Assembly (NCBI RefSeq): GCF_000313135.1 | Contig: NW_004457313.1 | Span: 124,001-188,000 of the forward strand | Length of the DNA: 64,000 nucleotides | Direction of reading: 5' to 3' | From: Acanthamoeba castellanii str. Neff | Lineage: Eukaryota; Discosea; Longamoebia; Acanthamoebidae | Shown: piece after piece, positions 24,203 through 36,100 of the stretch | Layout of the letters: each line of letters starts with the position of its first letter | How positions within the stretch are numbered: position 1 is the first letter of the stretch | The notes under the pieces: generated by a model | The model's database searches: none | The model's input: only the letters and a program-made list of their open reading frames with translations | Told to the model about the DNA's origin: nothing | Made by a program: the position numbers and the translations under genes

Positions 24203-24984
24203 CATCTTTTTGGTTTGGTCTTTGTTGTGGTGGGTTCAACAAACAGCTGGCACACCTACCCTCACCCCACCAGGCCCTTGGCCAGGTGGATCATCCTGAT
24301 CTGTCCCCTGTGCCATGGGTGAAGAAGGAACAAAGGCCACCACCCTCAACTCACCCACCCTGCAGGGTCTTGGAGAACTTGTGCCTGTGTTGTAGGTGGT
24401 GGGCAGACCCAACTGTCATATTGCCTACTTTTTTTTTTTTTTTCATTTTTCCAATGTTGCTCAGCTGGCGCAAATCCACAGAAAAAGCTGAAGTGGCACT
24501 TTCTTTTTTGGGCCAAACTTTTTCTTGGGTGGTTTTGCATTGGCCGAGCAAGGAATCCTTCACGCCCCAGCCACCTTCGGCTTCCCACAATTGTGGGAAC
24601 TGATGGAGGAGGCATTGGTCGAAGGGCAAACGCAACCAGCTGGACACCTCGCACGAGGGCGCCTACCGCTACATTCAGCCTCGCGCGCCAGTGTGGCTCG
24701 TTCGCCGCAAACGGGAGGAAGAAGCCGCTGCTGCACGGGTGCCCACACGCACAGCTTCCTGGGCACCAATGAATGCCGACGACCCCACTTTTTCTGATCA
24801 TTTATGTGCGTACAGTAGCGACACCACAGTGCGTTGGCGAAAGCCATCCGCGTGTTGGCCATTACCAATATTGTAGAAAAGAATAGTAGGAACTGAAAAT
24901 TGACATCAAATTCAATCAGCGAAAAATGGAAAACGCACTGACAAACAAGTTGATCGCAAGCAAACAAGTTGATCGCAATTCAAG
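24203..24984. other. Spacer between the Tc1-like element and the ZnF-UBP/ARH gene
   Basis: A 15-T run lies at 24429-24443. The right part (24600-24780) returns to GC-rich composition and may be 5' regulatory or untranslated sequence of the next gene. A direct repeat ACAAACAAGTTGATCGCAA occurs near 24940-24980, just before the start codon. No convincing gene is seen on either strand. Confidence 0.4.
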
Positions 24985-27382
24985 ATGGAAGACGAGGAGC
25001 TTGCTGGATTTTCAGTGTATGTCCCATCCTTGCTGTCCCAAATCGACTTGTTAGTTTTATACTTTATATTCAAATGCGCAACTGCATCATCGTTCAGAGA
25101 ACCCAAGAGGGACTGTCCGCACGTCAAGACTCATGTCCACGCCCTGCCGCCCGACTTCGTGGTGGATGGTGCGCCACCACCACCTCTCCTCCCTTGCCAC
25201 ACAGCGATCTTGTATTGAACCAGCACTGGCGGCTATCGCAGCGGCCCTGCTGCAGCGTGGCTGTGCGGACTGCGGGCACGCGGGGGAGAATTGGCTGTGC
25301 CTGGGCTGCTACGGCGTCTTCTGCAGCCGCTACGTCAACGGACACGCCTCGGCTCACCATGACCAGTCGCACCACGCCATCAACTGCAGGTACCGCACAA
25401 CTTGAAGCAGCAGCAGCAGCAGCAGCAGCGAGCGTGTGCCCTCAATCCAATGCTGCAGTTTCTCGGATCTGTCGTTCTGGTGCTACGAGTGCGAGAGCTA
25501 CATCACCGCCCCAGTACGTACATTGCTCCCCTGGTGGTGTATTAACCACTCGATCGCGGTGCCACTCACCTCGGCTTCTGGCATTTGGTGCGCATCGAGC
25601 AGGAGCTGTGGCCCTTGTTTTCAGGCCTGCACCAGGCCAAGTTCGGCACCGCCCCTTTTGAGGAGCACAAGGTCATCGGCCATGCTGCCCTCGAAGGAAG
25701 TACGTCGTGTTCACTTGTGCGGTGCACCACACACTGACGCCATATGTGATCTCACAATCACAGTCCAGCTTGTGATGATCCCAAGCGAGGATTCAACCTC
25801 CTCGTCGTCATCTTCGTCGTCGTCATCAGCGACGACCTCGGAGGCGCACGATGCGTGGTGGATTGCCGAGCTGGACAAGTCGGTGCTGGAAAACAAGAAG
25901 ATGGATCGCATCCTTGGCTGCATCTATGGCAACTGTCTGGGCGATGCCGTTGGCCTGGGTACGTGAACATCACTCACTCCACCCCTTCCCACGTGGGAAT
26001 CATGAGTGCGCACGCATTAACGGATTCCTGCTCGCGGTAGCCACCGAGTTCATGAACAAGAAGCAGATCCAGCGGGTGTATGGCAACGAGGCCGTGCCTT
26101 TCCCCGACTACCAGCTCAATGCGCACAACAGGCGCTGGCAGCGCGGTGACTGGTAGGACCACTACCAACTACCCTCTTCTTCTCAGCGTCAGTACTCATC
26201 TTGGACCCGCGCGCCCATATGACAGGACTGATGACAGCGACCAGATGATCCTCATCATGGAGACGATTCTCGAGCTCAACGGCTCCTTGGACGAACGCCG
26301 CTACGCTGCCAAACTCCTGGTACCACGACACGACACGACACGACACGACACGACACGACACGACACGACACGACACGACACGACACGACACGACGAGTGC
26401 GCTGACTCCGATTGGTATGGCGCCAGCGGTGGATCAACCGTGGCTTCCCTGAGCTGGGCGACGTTTCGGGCATGGGTCTAGGCGCCACCACAGCGCAGGT
26501 GGTGCACCACCCCGAGTTTCTGCAAAACCCGCACGCCGCTGCCGAGGCCGCGTGGGTCAGGCTCAACCGCAACGCCGCGCCCAACGGGGCGGTCATGCGC
26601 ACGTCGATCCTGGGCGTGCTCGACCACGACGACCTGGACCGGGTCGTCGCCAACACCGTGCGCATCGCCAAGGTGACCCACTTCGACTCGCGGTGCCTGG
26701 CCAGCAGCGTGGCGGCCACCACCGCCATCGCCCTGATGCTGCAGGGCGCTCACGACGTCGAGTCCGATGAGGGCCTCCAGCAGGTCATCGACAAGGCCGT
26801 GGCGCACGGGCTCAAGGTACTGGAGCCGCAGTACGCGGAAGAGTTCAAGCAGCACATGAAGAGGGACGCCTCGGTGGCGAGCCTGCACAGCCTCGAGCTG
26901 GACGACGCGTCGAAGATCGGCTACACCTTCAAGTGCGTCGGCTCCGGCTTTTGGGGCCTGTGCGCGTCGAACGACTTCAAGCACATGATCAATCTGCTCG
27001 TCCGCGAGGGCGGTGATGCCGATACGTACGTCATTGTGCGTGTGCGGTGGTGAGTGTGTGCGTGTGTCGTGGTCGTGTGTGTCGTGCGATTGACACGAGC
27101 GAGGCACACAGAAATGGCGCAGTGTGCGGCGCGTTGTGGGGAGCGCGCTACGGTTACTCGGCCCTGCCGAGGGACTGGCTGGCGGCGATGCCCAACAAGG
27201 CGTGGCTCGACCGCAAGGTGGTGCGCTTCCTCAACCTGCTCGGCCTCACCGACGTCACCCAGACCGTGATCGAGAAGTCGTTCGAGGAGCTGGCCGAGGA
27301 GGTCGACACCGACGACGAGGAGCCAGCCACGCAATCCAGAAAGAAGAAGGGCAAGACCATCGACAAGCGTCCTCGACACTAG
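24985..27382 (+). CDS. ZnF-UBP (BUZ) domain fused to an ADP-ribosylglycohydrolase
   Basis: The N-terminal half is a ubiquitin-binding zinc finger close to that of HDAC6: [48 protein letters not shown], then [13 protein letters not shown] and [10 protein letters not shown]. The Arg/Tyr of CSRYVN and Trp/Tyr of WCYECESY, which bind the free ubiquitin C-terminus in that family, are retained. A polyserine linker follows. The second half is an ARH/DraG-family hydrolase: [47 protein letters not shown], and GGDADT joined across an intron to [14 protein letters not shown]. These cover the expected metal-binding acidic residues. The tail is Lys-rich. About nine exons join in frame; the first joins use GTATGT and a CAG at about 25230, where nearer acceptors would cause stops. 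Confidence 0.88.
26326..26394 (+). repeat. (CGACA)n pentanucleotide microsatellite inside an intron
   Basis: Nearly fourteen perfect CGACA units occupy most of a roughly 107-nt intron (26320-26426) of the ADP-ribosylglycohydrolase gene. The perfection suggests recent slippage. Confidence 0.9.
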
Positions 27383-27465
27383 GCTATGGCCACGACCCGA
27401 AGCAAACACAACAAATCAAAAAGAAAGCGAAACAAGGGCCAATCATTTATTTAAATACAACAAAG

Positions 27466-28751
27466 ATGAGCAGAGGATGGTTGTGCGTGGCGGCGGTGAT
27501 GGTGGTGCTGGTGGCTGGCGCTGCTGCCAAAGAAGCGGCATTCACTTTGGCACCACTGCCCTACGCCTACGATGCCCTCGAACCCCACATCGACACCCTC
27601 ACCATGCAGCTGCACCATGTCCGTATTCAACCCCCCCCCTCTCTTTTCCCTTCAGTGTGGTGGCCTTACGGTGACGGGGCGCCCGCGGCGGTGAGCAGGA
27701 CAAGCACCACCAGGCCTACACGGACAAGTTCAACGAGGCCCTCGACCGGCTCGAGGCCGAGGCGGTTCTCGTGGTGGGTCCCAACACGACGGCTGAGTCC
27801 ATCCTCCGTTCCTTCCGCTCCCTCGCCTTCCCCTCCGACCACCTCGCCACCGTACCACCACCATCTCCGTCTCGTGCGGTGAACAACGCGTCGTGTGTGT
27901 GGTGTGTGTGGTGTGTGTGGTGTGTGTGGTGTGTGTGGTGTGTGTGGTGTGTGTGTGTGTGTGTGTGGAAAAAAGCCGCTTACCACGCTCTGTGGGCGTG
28001 CGATGCGGTGCAGGCGGTGCGCAATCACGGGGGAGGCTATGTGAACCACAACATGTTTTGGCATGTGATGACCCCGGGCGGGTCCAACTCACCGCAAGGC
28101 GACCTGGCCTTTGCCATCAGCCACCAGTTTGGCTCGCTCGTACCTCAACGCCCTTTCGCTCCTCACCACCGCGCTCTGACTCTGAAGCGCTTCGCGCACC
28201 GCGCACACGCACGCATGGACCCTGCAGGAGGAGTTCAAGAAGCAGTTCAGCGCGGCTGCGGCCTCGGTGTTTGGGAGCGGTTGGGCGTGGCTCGTGGTCG
28301 AGCCCGCCAGCGGCGACCTCAAGATCGTGGCGACTCCCAACCAGGTACGAAGCTCGAATTGAATGGTGGTGGATCACTCTCGGACGTATGATCACATTGT
28401 GTGGGGGGGGGGAATGGTGGGTGGGCAGGACTCGCCGCTGATGGCGGGACAGCAGCCGGTGCTGTGCCTGGACGTGTGGGAGCACGCCTACTACCTGCTG
28501 CGCCACAACCGCCGGCCCGATTACATCCAGGCCTGGTGGAACGTGGTCAACTGGGTATCTACCCTGCTCTGGCCGCGCACCTCGTATGTGTGTCGTGTGT
28601 GTCGTGTGTCGTGTGTGTCATGTGTGTCGTGTGTGGTTCGCTCACGCCACAGGGCGCACAGGACGTGGTGCAGCAGTACTACGAGGACGCCAGGAGCCAG
28701 ACCGCAGCGGATCCGTCGCAAGTCGCCACCGAGGCTGTTGTTCTCTTGTAG
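27466..28751 (+). CDS. Secreted Fe/Mn-family superoxide dismutase
   Basis: The start [20 protein letters not shown] is a signal peptide, with likely cleavage near AAA/KEAAF. Family blocks follow: [12 protein letters not shown] (first metal His), [12 protein letters not shown] (second His), SGWAWLVV, and [11 protein letters not shown] (metal Asp and last His). The enzyme converts superoxide to peroxide and oxygen. Iron versus manganese use cannot be decided from these motifs. A signal peptide rather than a mitochondrial presequence implies secretion or delivery to vacuoles. Five or six exons are present; several introns carry long TG-rich tracts. It converges on the next gene with a 31-bp gap. 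Confidence 0.9.
27893..27968 (+). repeat. TGTGTGTGG-type intronic simple repeat
   Basis: A run of GTGTGTGG units grading into (TG)n in the intron before the [12 protein letters not shown] exon of the superoxide dismutase gene. Confidence 0.85.
28586..28636 (+). repeat. GTGTGTCGT-type intronic simple repeat
   Basis: Repeated GTGTGTC units fill the last intron of the superoxide dismutase gene. Confidence 0.8.
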
Positions 28752-28782
28752 GTCTGCAAACAACAAAGTTTTGTGCTACGAT

Positions 28783-31700
28783 TCAGCCGCGTTGGTGCAG
28801 GGCGTGCCAGTAGCGGTGCACCTGTTCGATCCGTTGACGCTCCTCCGCCTCGCGCATCCGCCGCTCTTCCTCCCTCCGCCGCTCCTCCTCCGCTCGCTTT
28901 TGCTTCTTCGCCTCCAGCTCGCGCCTCTGCCGCTCCACCAGGTCCTTCAGCTCGTCCACCGTACGATTCAAGTCTTCCTCTTCTTCCTCCTCCTCCGCTT
29001 CGTCTACATCGGCTGTCGATCCACCGAAGCCGGCGCCGCCGAGACTCATATGTCGACGCCGCACCGCCGATGCGATGGCGGCTCGGTTCTGTTTGTCGCG
29101 CAGGGCGACCATGCTCTGACGCCGCTTCTTGGTGAGCAGCCGCTCGAGCTTCACGGCCTGCTCGCGCACCTCGGCCTGGGCTTCGCGCTGTCGCTCGGCC
29201 TCGGCCGCCGCCTCGCGCTCACGCTGCTCGCGCAGCTGCTCGGCCTGGACGCTCTTGCGCCGCTGCCGCCGCACCGCGCGCTCGATGTCCCCGACCACGT
29301 CGCGCTCGGCCCGCTCCCTCTGCTCGTCCCGCGCCTCTCGACTCATCAGCTCCTCGCGCGGCTCCACCGCTGCGCNNNNNNNNNNNNNNNNNNNNNGGTC
29401 GACCACGGCCTTCTTGCGCCGGGCGATCACGCTCTCGATCCGCGCGATGATCTCCGTCTCCTCCTTCTCGCCCGGCGCGTCACCATGGTCGGCCGCCGCT
29501 CTTCTTCTCTCTTCGAGCGCCTCCCGCCTCTCGCGGGCTATCCTCTCGAACGTGGCGATCGTCTTTCTCTCCATCTCCTCCTCCACGCTGACTTCCGCCT
29601 CCGCCGCTTCCTTTTCCGCCTCTGCCTCCGCCTCCTCCTCCGCCTCGCGGCCGCTTTCATCTTCTTCGGCGGCGACGCCCAGATCGACTATCGTCCACTC
29701 TGCTTCCGCCTCCGCTGCTTCGGCCCGGCGCGCTCGCTTGCTCTCTCGCCCCTTGTGCTCCCCCGCGTCGAGCCCAGGCGAAGACGCGCGACGCCGTCGC
29801 TTGCCCGTCGTCGGCCTCTGCCCCATCAGAAAGTCGTCGACCTCTTCCTCCTCCGCCGCTGCCGCCTCTCGTTCGTCGGCGATGGTGGTGCGCCGTCGCT
29901 TCCGTTGCCCCGCGTCATCGTCGATGCCGTCGCTGTTGCCATGGTTGCCGTCCGAAGCTTCGGCGGGTTGCGGCGGGTACTGCTGCCGCAGCTGTTCGCC
30001 GGCGATCGTGCGTCGCCGGCCGGCGAGTCGGGGCGAGAGCGTCCGCTGGCCGTACTTCTGCAGGTTCAGTTCACGCTGGCGCTCCACCCACGCGTGCAGC
30101 CGCTCCGCCTGCCGCTTCTCCCTCTCCTTCCTCCTCTCCCTCTCAGCGCTGCTTACATCCTCCCCTTCGCCTTCTTCTTCCTCCTCCTCCTCGTTGCCTG
30201 GGCTCTTCGCTTTCTTCTTCTTCTTCTTCGCGGGCGAGCGCCTGGGCGGGAAGTCCAACTCCTCGATGCCGTCGCTGTAGCCCTCCTCTTCGTTTTCGTC
30301 TTTGTCTTCTTCGTTTTCGTTCTCCACCAGTGCCATGCCTTGCCCGACGTCGTCCTGGCCGGGCGCGTCTCCCATCTCGATTACGTCTTCCTCTGCCGCC
30401 TCTGCCGCCTCCCGCTGGCTTTCATTGTCTCCGGCGGCGACGCCCAGATCGACCGGCATTCCGTGGTCGTCTGCTTCAGCCGCGGCGGCGGCGGCGGCGG
30501 CGGCGGCGAGAGCAAAGTCTGGCTCGGGTTCGCGGCGGATGGGCGAGTCCATCTCGTCGAGGCTGATGTAGGGCGAGCCCTCCTCTTCTTCTTCGTCCCG
30601 TCTCGCTCGCTTCTTCTCTCCCTTCTTCTTTCTTCCCTTTTTCTTGCTCGGTTGCTTCCTTTGCTTCTCCTCCTCCTCTTCCTCCACTTCTTCTTCGCCT
30701 TCGCTCTTCCTCCCGCGACTGCGCGGCTTCTCGTACGCCGCGTCAGGCGAGCGGTCAGGAGCGGCTGTGGCCTCCTGCGAGGCGCTGAGAGGATACGCCA
30801 CGCGGGACAGCGCGTAGCTCTTCCGCTGGCCGCTGCCGCTCGAGCCTGGCCGGCGCTGCTTGCGGCGGTAGCTCGTCGCGCTCTGCTGGCTGGTGCTCTG
30901 CACTTCGCCAGCCTTGCCCCCGCTGCCCTTCTCCGCGTCATCGCCTTCGCTGTTCTCCTCCTCGCCGCCACCGCGCCCCTTCTTGGCTGCTCGTGCTCGA
31001 TTTGGCTCTGGCTCTTGTTCTGGCTCCTGCTCCCCTTCTGCGGCTGCTGCCGGCTCGCGATCACTTCCGCCCTGGGAGGCGTCGGCCTCCTGACTCGACT
31101 GGAAGGCGAGCCTTCGTCGCGTCTCCTTCTTTTCCTTCTTCTTTTCCTTTTCCTTTTGCTTTTTCTTTTGCTTTTCGTTGTCGTCATCGTCAAAGTCGCT
31201 CGCGGCCTCGCTGTCGAGGTCGACGGCGCCGCCTCGCTTGTCGTGCAGCTCGGACCAGCGCAGCTGCAACGCCCCGGCGGACCTCTTGAACTTCGATTCC
31301 AGTGCCATCCACAAGTCTGTCACCGTACCACACACACACACACACACACGGCACACAACGTACGAGAAGTGAGTTAGGCAAGCAGTGTTGACGTGTAGAT
31401 AGCGCTAGCTGTGATGTGTGCCGTACCGCTGTCGTAGTGCAGTCCCTGCTTGGCGACCTCCTTCATGAGCCTGGTCTCCTCGGCTTCCGTCCAGGGGCGC
31501 AGGCGGCTCTCGTTGATCATTTTCTTCGAAAAAACGGAGAAGATCGTGTGAGCCCAAACAGACGTGACCTGTACGCGCTACCGTGCATCGTGCCATAGGC
31601 CTGACAGCAGCTGCGCGCGCGTGCATGTGTGTGTGGTGTGTGTGTGTGTGTGTGCGTGTGCGCACCTCTCTCTGCTTCAGCTCTTTGGGCGACTTGTAAT

Positions 31701-32800
31701 ACGCGTGGCAAGTCTGCAATCGCTGCCATCTGCGCTTGCACGACCTGCAACCCCCCGTTCACGCGTCAGTACTGCGTCTCGGCACAAAGACCCAAGGGAG
31801 GTTGTCGAGTGGTGGCCTAACAACGTACTTGGGCGTGCGATTGCCCAACTGGGCGGCGACCTGCACCCACGACACTGCGCCCGGCATGCTGGCCTCCTCC
31901 GCGGCCTCTTCCAGCTGAGCCAGCTCCTTGGCCGTCCACATCATCTTGCGCGGCCTCTCCTCTTCGTCGTCTTCATCATCATCTTCTTCTTCTTCAACTT
32001 CTTTTCTCTTCAAGCTCTTCCTCTTCTTCTTTTGTTTCTTCTTGTTCCCGTCCTCGTAGTCCTTGTCCTTGTCGTCATCGTCTTCCTCTTCCTCTTCCTC
32101 CTCTTCTTCATCGTCCGCGGCCTTCTCCTTTCCCTTCCGCGATCGCGCCCTCTTCTTCGCTTTCCTTCCCTTTTCCTCCTGCTCCCTTTCGTTCTGGCTG
32201 TCGGCAACGAGAACCTGTGCACCGTCCTCCTTCGCCTTTTCCTTCTCCTTCTCTCCCTCTTCTTCTTCCCCGTCCTCCTTCTCTTCCTCCTTCACCTTCA
32301 CCTTCTTCCTCTTCTTCGTAACGTCGGCGGCTTCTTTATCCTCCTCCTCCTGGTGCAGGTTGATTTCGGACGAGGGCTTCCACTCGTCGTACTGCGAGCC
32401 CCAACCTACCCAGTGCACGCGCGACTCCTCCACCCCGTTCACCACCCTCGTGCGGAGGACCTTTGCAAACACACCGCACACGCACACGCACACGCACACA
32501 CCCATTACACACCGCACAAACCGCACCGCACCGCGCCAGCATATTGGGGGTAGGAGGGTAAGAAGGGAGAGTGTCGGGCAGTGTACCTTGACTTCGTACT
32601 CTCCGTTTTCCTCCTCCTCGGCGGGCACTTTGCGCGGTCGCCCCTGATCATCATGAGAGCGAATAAAATCAAAATATATATTGAAAAAAAGATGACTTGT
32701 AGCGCATTGTCATCACAATCTGCCGAGATCGCAGTGGCGCTGGGTGGCGTACAGGTCTCCTCTTCGAGGTCCTCGCAGTCCCCCTCTTCTTCTTGCCCAT
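28783..32800 (-). CDS. Chromo-barrel/Myb-domain chromatin protein with a long charged tail
   Basis: The start is a short exon, [16 protein letters not shown] (32800-32753). A chromo-barrel/tudor-knot domain like that of MRG15 or Esa1 follows: [20 protein letters not shown], then [10 protein letters not shown]. After an extremely acidic stretch come two SANT/Myb-like repeats: [33 protein letters not shown] and CKRRWQRL; then [27 protein letters not shown] and LQLRWSELH. The last exon is about 2.5 kb without introns and encodes Glu/Lys/Arg-rich disordered and coiled-coil sequence ending [11 protein letters not shown] 21-N assembly gap interrupts it. The domain set suggests binding to methylated histone tails or DNA; the complex is unknown. 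Confidence 0.75.
29376..29396. other. 21-N assembly gap inside a coding exon
   Basis: Twenty-one undetermined bases lie within the charged tail of the chromo-barrel/Myb gene. The reading frame is open on both sides and 21 is a multiple of three, but the true length may differ. Confidence 1.
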
Positions 32801-33195
32801 ACTATGCTATGTGATGCTCTATCAGGTGCCAGATGTGAAGTCTTGTACAACACCAGAAAAGGAGGGAAAAGAGTAAACGGCCAGTTTTTTAAAGGAGAGC
32901 ATTTTCCTTTTGTTTTCTCTGTAAAATCAAAACATTTCTTTAACATCGGTTGCAGGGCGCGGCACCGGTGGTCAAGGAGTTCGGTCGACTTTTAATTTCA
33001 AGCCAACCACCAACGACCGGCCGGTCTTCACTTCGTATCAACCGGCTTACACGGGCACGAAGGCGAACACAACCCCCCCCCCAGCTGGTTGCCGCCCAGC
33101 AAGGTCGAGGATTAGATCGTGTAGATTTTGAACGAGAGGTACAAGAGAGAAAGAGAGGCTTCGTGAAGTAGAAAAGAAGAAGGGTTTAAAGCAAG
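32801..33195. promoter_or_regulatory. Divergent intergenic region
   Basis: This 395-bp head-to-head spacer lies between the chromo-barrel/Myb gene and the DH-PH-MORN gene. It includes an AT-rich segment near 32870-32945 and a C-run at about 33075. No gene is visible. Confidence 0.45.
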
Positions 33196-36100
33196 ATGGA
33201 CAAGCGATTGTCGATGGACCCGACGATGCTCCAGCAGATGAAGAGCATGCTCGGCCCGGGCGGTCGCGGTGGTCCCGCCCCACGAGGAGGCCGAGGAGGA
33301 AGCACGCAACCACATCAGCCCTCGGGTCTGGGCTCGAGTCATTCTGCAATCGGCCCCGGCGGTCCGCCTGGCCGCGGTCGCGGTGGAATCAGAGGTTTGT
33401 TTCTTTTCCTTCCTCTTCGCCCCCCCCTCTCTTCAAGGGCTTCGTTCTTTTTGTCGTTTTCATTTTTGCCCCCCCCCAAGACGAAGCTGTGCTGTATGAT
33501 TTATTTATTTATTTTCTTAAGATCGAAGTTGCAAGGACCGTTATTTATTCTTTATTTTTTTCTTTATTGTTCTGACACGGTTGTGCGGTTGTGCTTTCTT
33601 TTTGTTTTTCGGCGGCCGTGAGCAGTCAACCAAGTGAACGCGTTGGTGGACCCTCCCGCGGGCGACGCGCCGCCCCCTTCGCTCCCGCCGCGCACCGACG
33701 ATGCCGAACTGCCGCCACCCCCGACCCACGCCCCTCCTCCCCACCCTATGGGTACCCTCCGCCCCTTCTTCCTTCTCTCTTTCTTCTTTCTTCTTCTCTT
33801 TCCAGCGTGGTGACCTAACCCATCGTCGTCGTTGTCATGGCGTCGCCGTTGCGGTGCGTCGCGGCTTGCAGCGGGCCGAGGGAGAGGCCGGGCCTCACCT
33901 CTGACCGTCTCCGCGCCCCAGGGCCGTGACCACTCCCTGTCCTCGCCCGAGCCGCCCGCCTTTGGCCGCGCCGGCGGCGGTGGTGGTGGTACGCCGCCCT
34001 CTCCTCCCAACATACTTGGCATTCCTCGAATCAGTTCTGATCGTCTGCTGTGTTGTGTGTGGGCCGAATGAATGCAAGGCGGGCGTGGGAGGGGTGGTAT
34101 GGCGGCTTCGCTGTCGTCGCCGTCGCTGCCGGTGCAGCACCTGCCGCCGCCTCCGGCCTTTCCTCCGCCGCCGAGCGTGCCGCCTCCGGATTTCCCCCCG
34201 CCTCCCTCGATTCCCGCGCGCGACGCCGTCGATCAGCTGCTGCCGCTCCCCGCGCCCGACCTCCCGCCCCCGCCTCCTCCGCCCATCGGCGGCGGATCAG
34301 TCATCATGCCCAGTACGCCTCCTCCTCCCTTCTTTCGCGAAGGCTTGAAGCTGGCGTGTGCTGACGTGTCACGATGCGATTGATCTGTTGCTATGGTCGG
34401 TGGTACGGCGCAGGCGGGCGCATTCGACCGGTGCCTCCGGGGAGCCCGGGAGGGCGACCGGTGTCGATGGCACCCGGCGCCGTACCGCCCATGCCTCCAA
34501 ATATGCCCCCCAACCTCCCACCCATCGGCGCTGCTGGTACGCCGACCCACCGCACGCACGCGCACGTTTCACCGCACACGCACACACTTGGTTCACTCAC
34601 TTCCGTGCCAACAGGTGGCCCGTCGTCTCCGGGTGGCATGCGTCCGATGTCCACGTTCTCCCCTCAGCCACCGCGTGTCTCGCCCAGCCCAGAGGTACCT
34701 AGTCCCTCCCTCTCACACTGGCAACCAACCAACCTTGCGCTTATGGTTTTCTTTTTCTTTTAGCCCCGATCGCCGTCGTTTGCCGCGGCGCAGGCCGCTC
34801 TGTCGTCGCTCAACTTCGGACCCAACGGTGCGCCGAGCCCCAACAGCGGCGGCGACGCTCCGCCGACCTCGCCGCCGTCGCCCGGTCCGGATGAGGAGGC
34901 CAAGAACGCCAAGGTCAAGAATCGCCTCAGCGTGCGCATGGGCAAGTTCAAGGAGATCGTCAAGAAGAAGGACCCCAAGCGGGCCGACTCCCCCGACATC
35001 GGAACCGACGAGCTCCCGCTGCCCGAGCGCGAGCCCAGTGACAGTGCGCCCACCCCTAATCTCTCCCTATCTTTTCTATCTTATTATTTTGATTGCTCAC
35101 ACCTTTCCCACACTACACCAGACTTTGACGACAAGAAGAAGTCGCTGGAGAACCAGCTCATGCGCAAACCCAGTAAGCCGGAGGACCCGGACGACCTGCG
35201 CAAGAAACTGACCGACAGCGGACGTACGCCGGGCGCTCCCTCCTCTTTTGCATATGCGGTGTGTCGTGTGTCGATTGTTGTTCGACGCTCATGGGCGAGT
35301 CTTGCGTGGCACCAGGTGCGCTGAGCGAGGAGGAGAGCGGCGAGAAGAAGCTGCCCGACAGAGGCCTCACCGGATTGAAGGCGCGGTTCAGCATGAAGCG
35401 CAAGGGCTCCATGTCCGACGTTACCGCCGATGGGGTCAGCTCCGAGGATGACACCGCCGAAGAGGCCGCCGCACCATTCACACCTCCCATGCCCAGGTAC
35501 GCCACCATCGCCGGCGCTGGCTCGTTCGCTCGCACTCTCTCTCTCTCTCTCTTTCTCTTGCTGACATCAGCACCCATGAACTGCGACACAGACCGTTCAC
35601 GATGCACGGAATTCCGATGGGCGGCGTGGCGCTGCCCATTCTGGCGTCGCCCTCGGCCTCGGTCGCCAGCTTCGATGAGTTGCCGGCCCCGCCCGAGGAG
35701 ATGTTGCCCCCGCCCCCGCCCAAGAAGCCCGAAACCCCGTTCGGTACACTACTCCGCCATGCGGGCATCATGGTGAACATGAATGGCTGACGCCACACCC
35801 GGTGGTGCGTGCGTGCGTGTGCGCAGAGCGAAGAACAAAGATCTCCAACGAGATCATCGAGACGGAGCGCAGTTACATCAGTTCGCTGAAGCGGCTGATC
35901 CAGGTCTACCACCAGCCGCTGCTGGAGCTGTGTGCGGCCCAGGCGGTGGAGAATCCCAACACCAAGCTGACCACCGAGGGCATCAACAAGATCTTCAGCA
36001 CCCTGCCCTCCATCCTGCCGCTCAACGAGGAGCTGCTCAACCGTCTCGAGGTACCGCGCCACCGCTGGTCCCCAGCTCTCGATGTCATATCGACGCTAAT

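Noticed and set aside
24429..24443. 15-T run taken as a retroposon tail
   Set aside because: No adjacent reverse-transcriptase, target duplication or tRNA-like head is visible, so a simple homopolymer is the safer reading.
24525..24797. Open frame of 90 codons before the ZnF-UBP gene
   Set aside because: Composition and lack of any domain suggest upstream non-coding sequence. No start context or splice continuity supports it.
26326..26394. Possible CRISPR-like or tandem protein repeat (open as repeated RHDTT)
   Set aside because: It is a perfect pentanucleotide microsatellite inside an intron with no spacers; exon borders on both sides remove it from the protein.
28363..31377. Plus-strand open frame of about 1000 codons rich in Leu and Arg
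   Set aside because: It is the antisense of the Glu/Lys-rich charged exon of the chromo-barrel/Myb gene and its first part overlaps superoxide dismutase exons. Low-complexity GC-rich codons leave the opposite strand open by chance.
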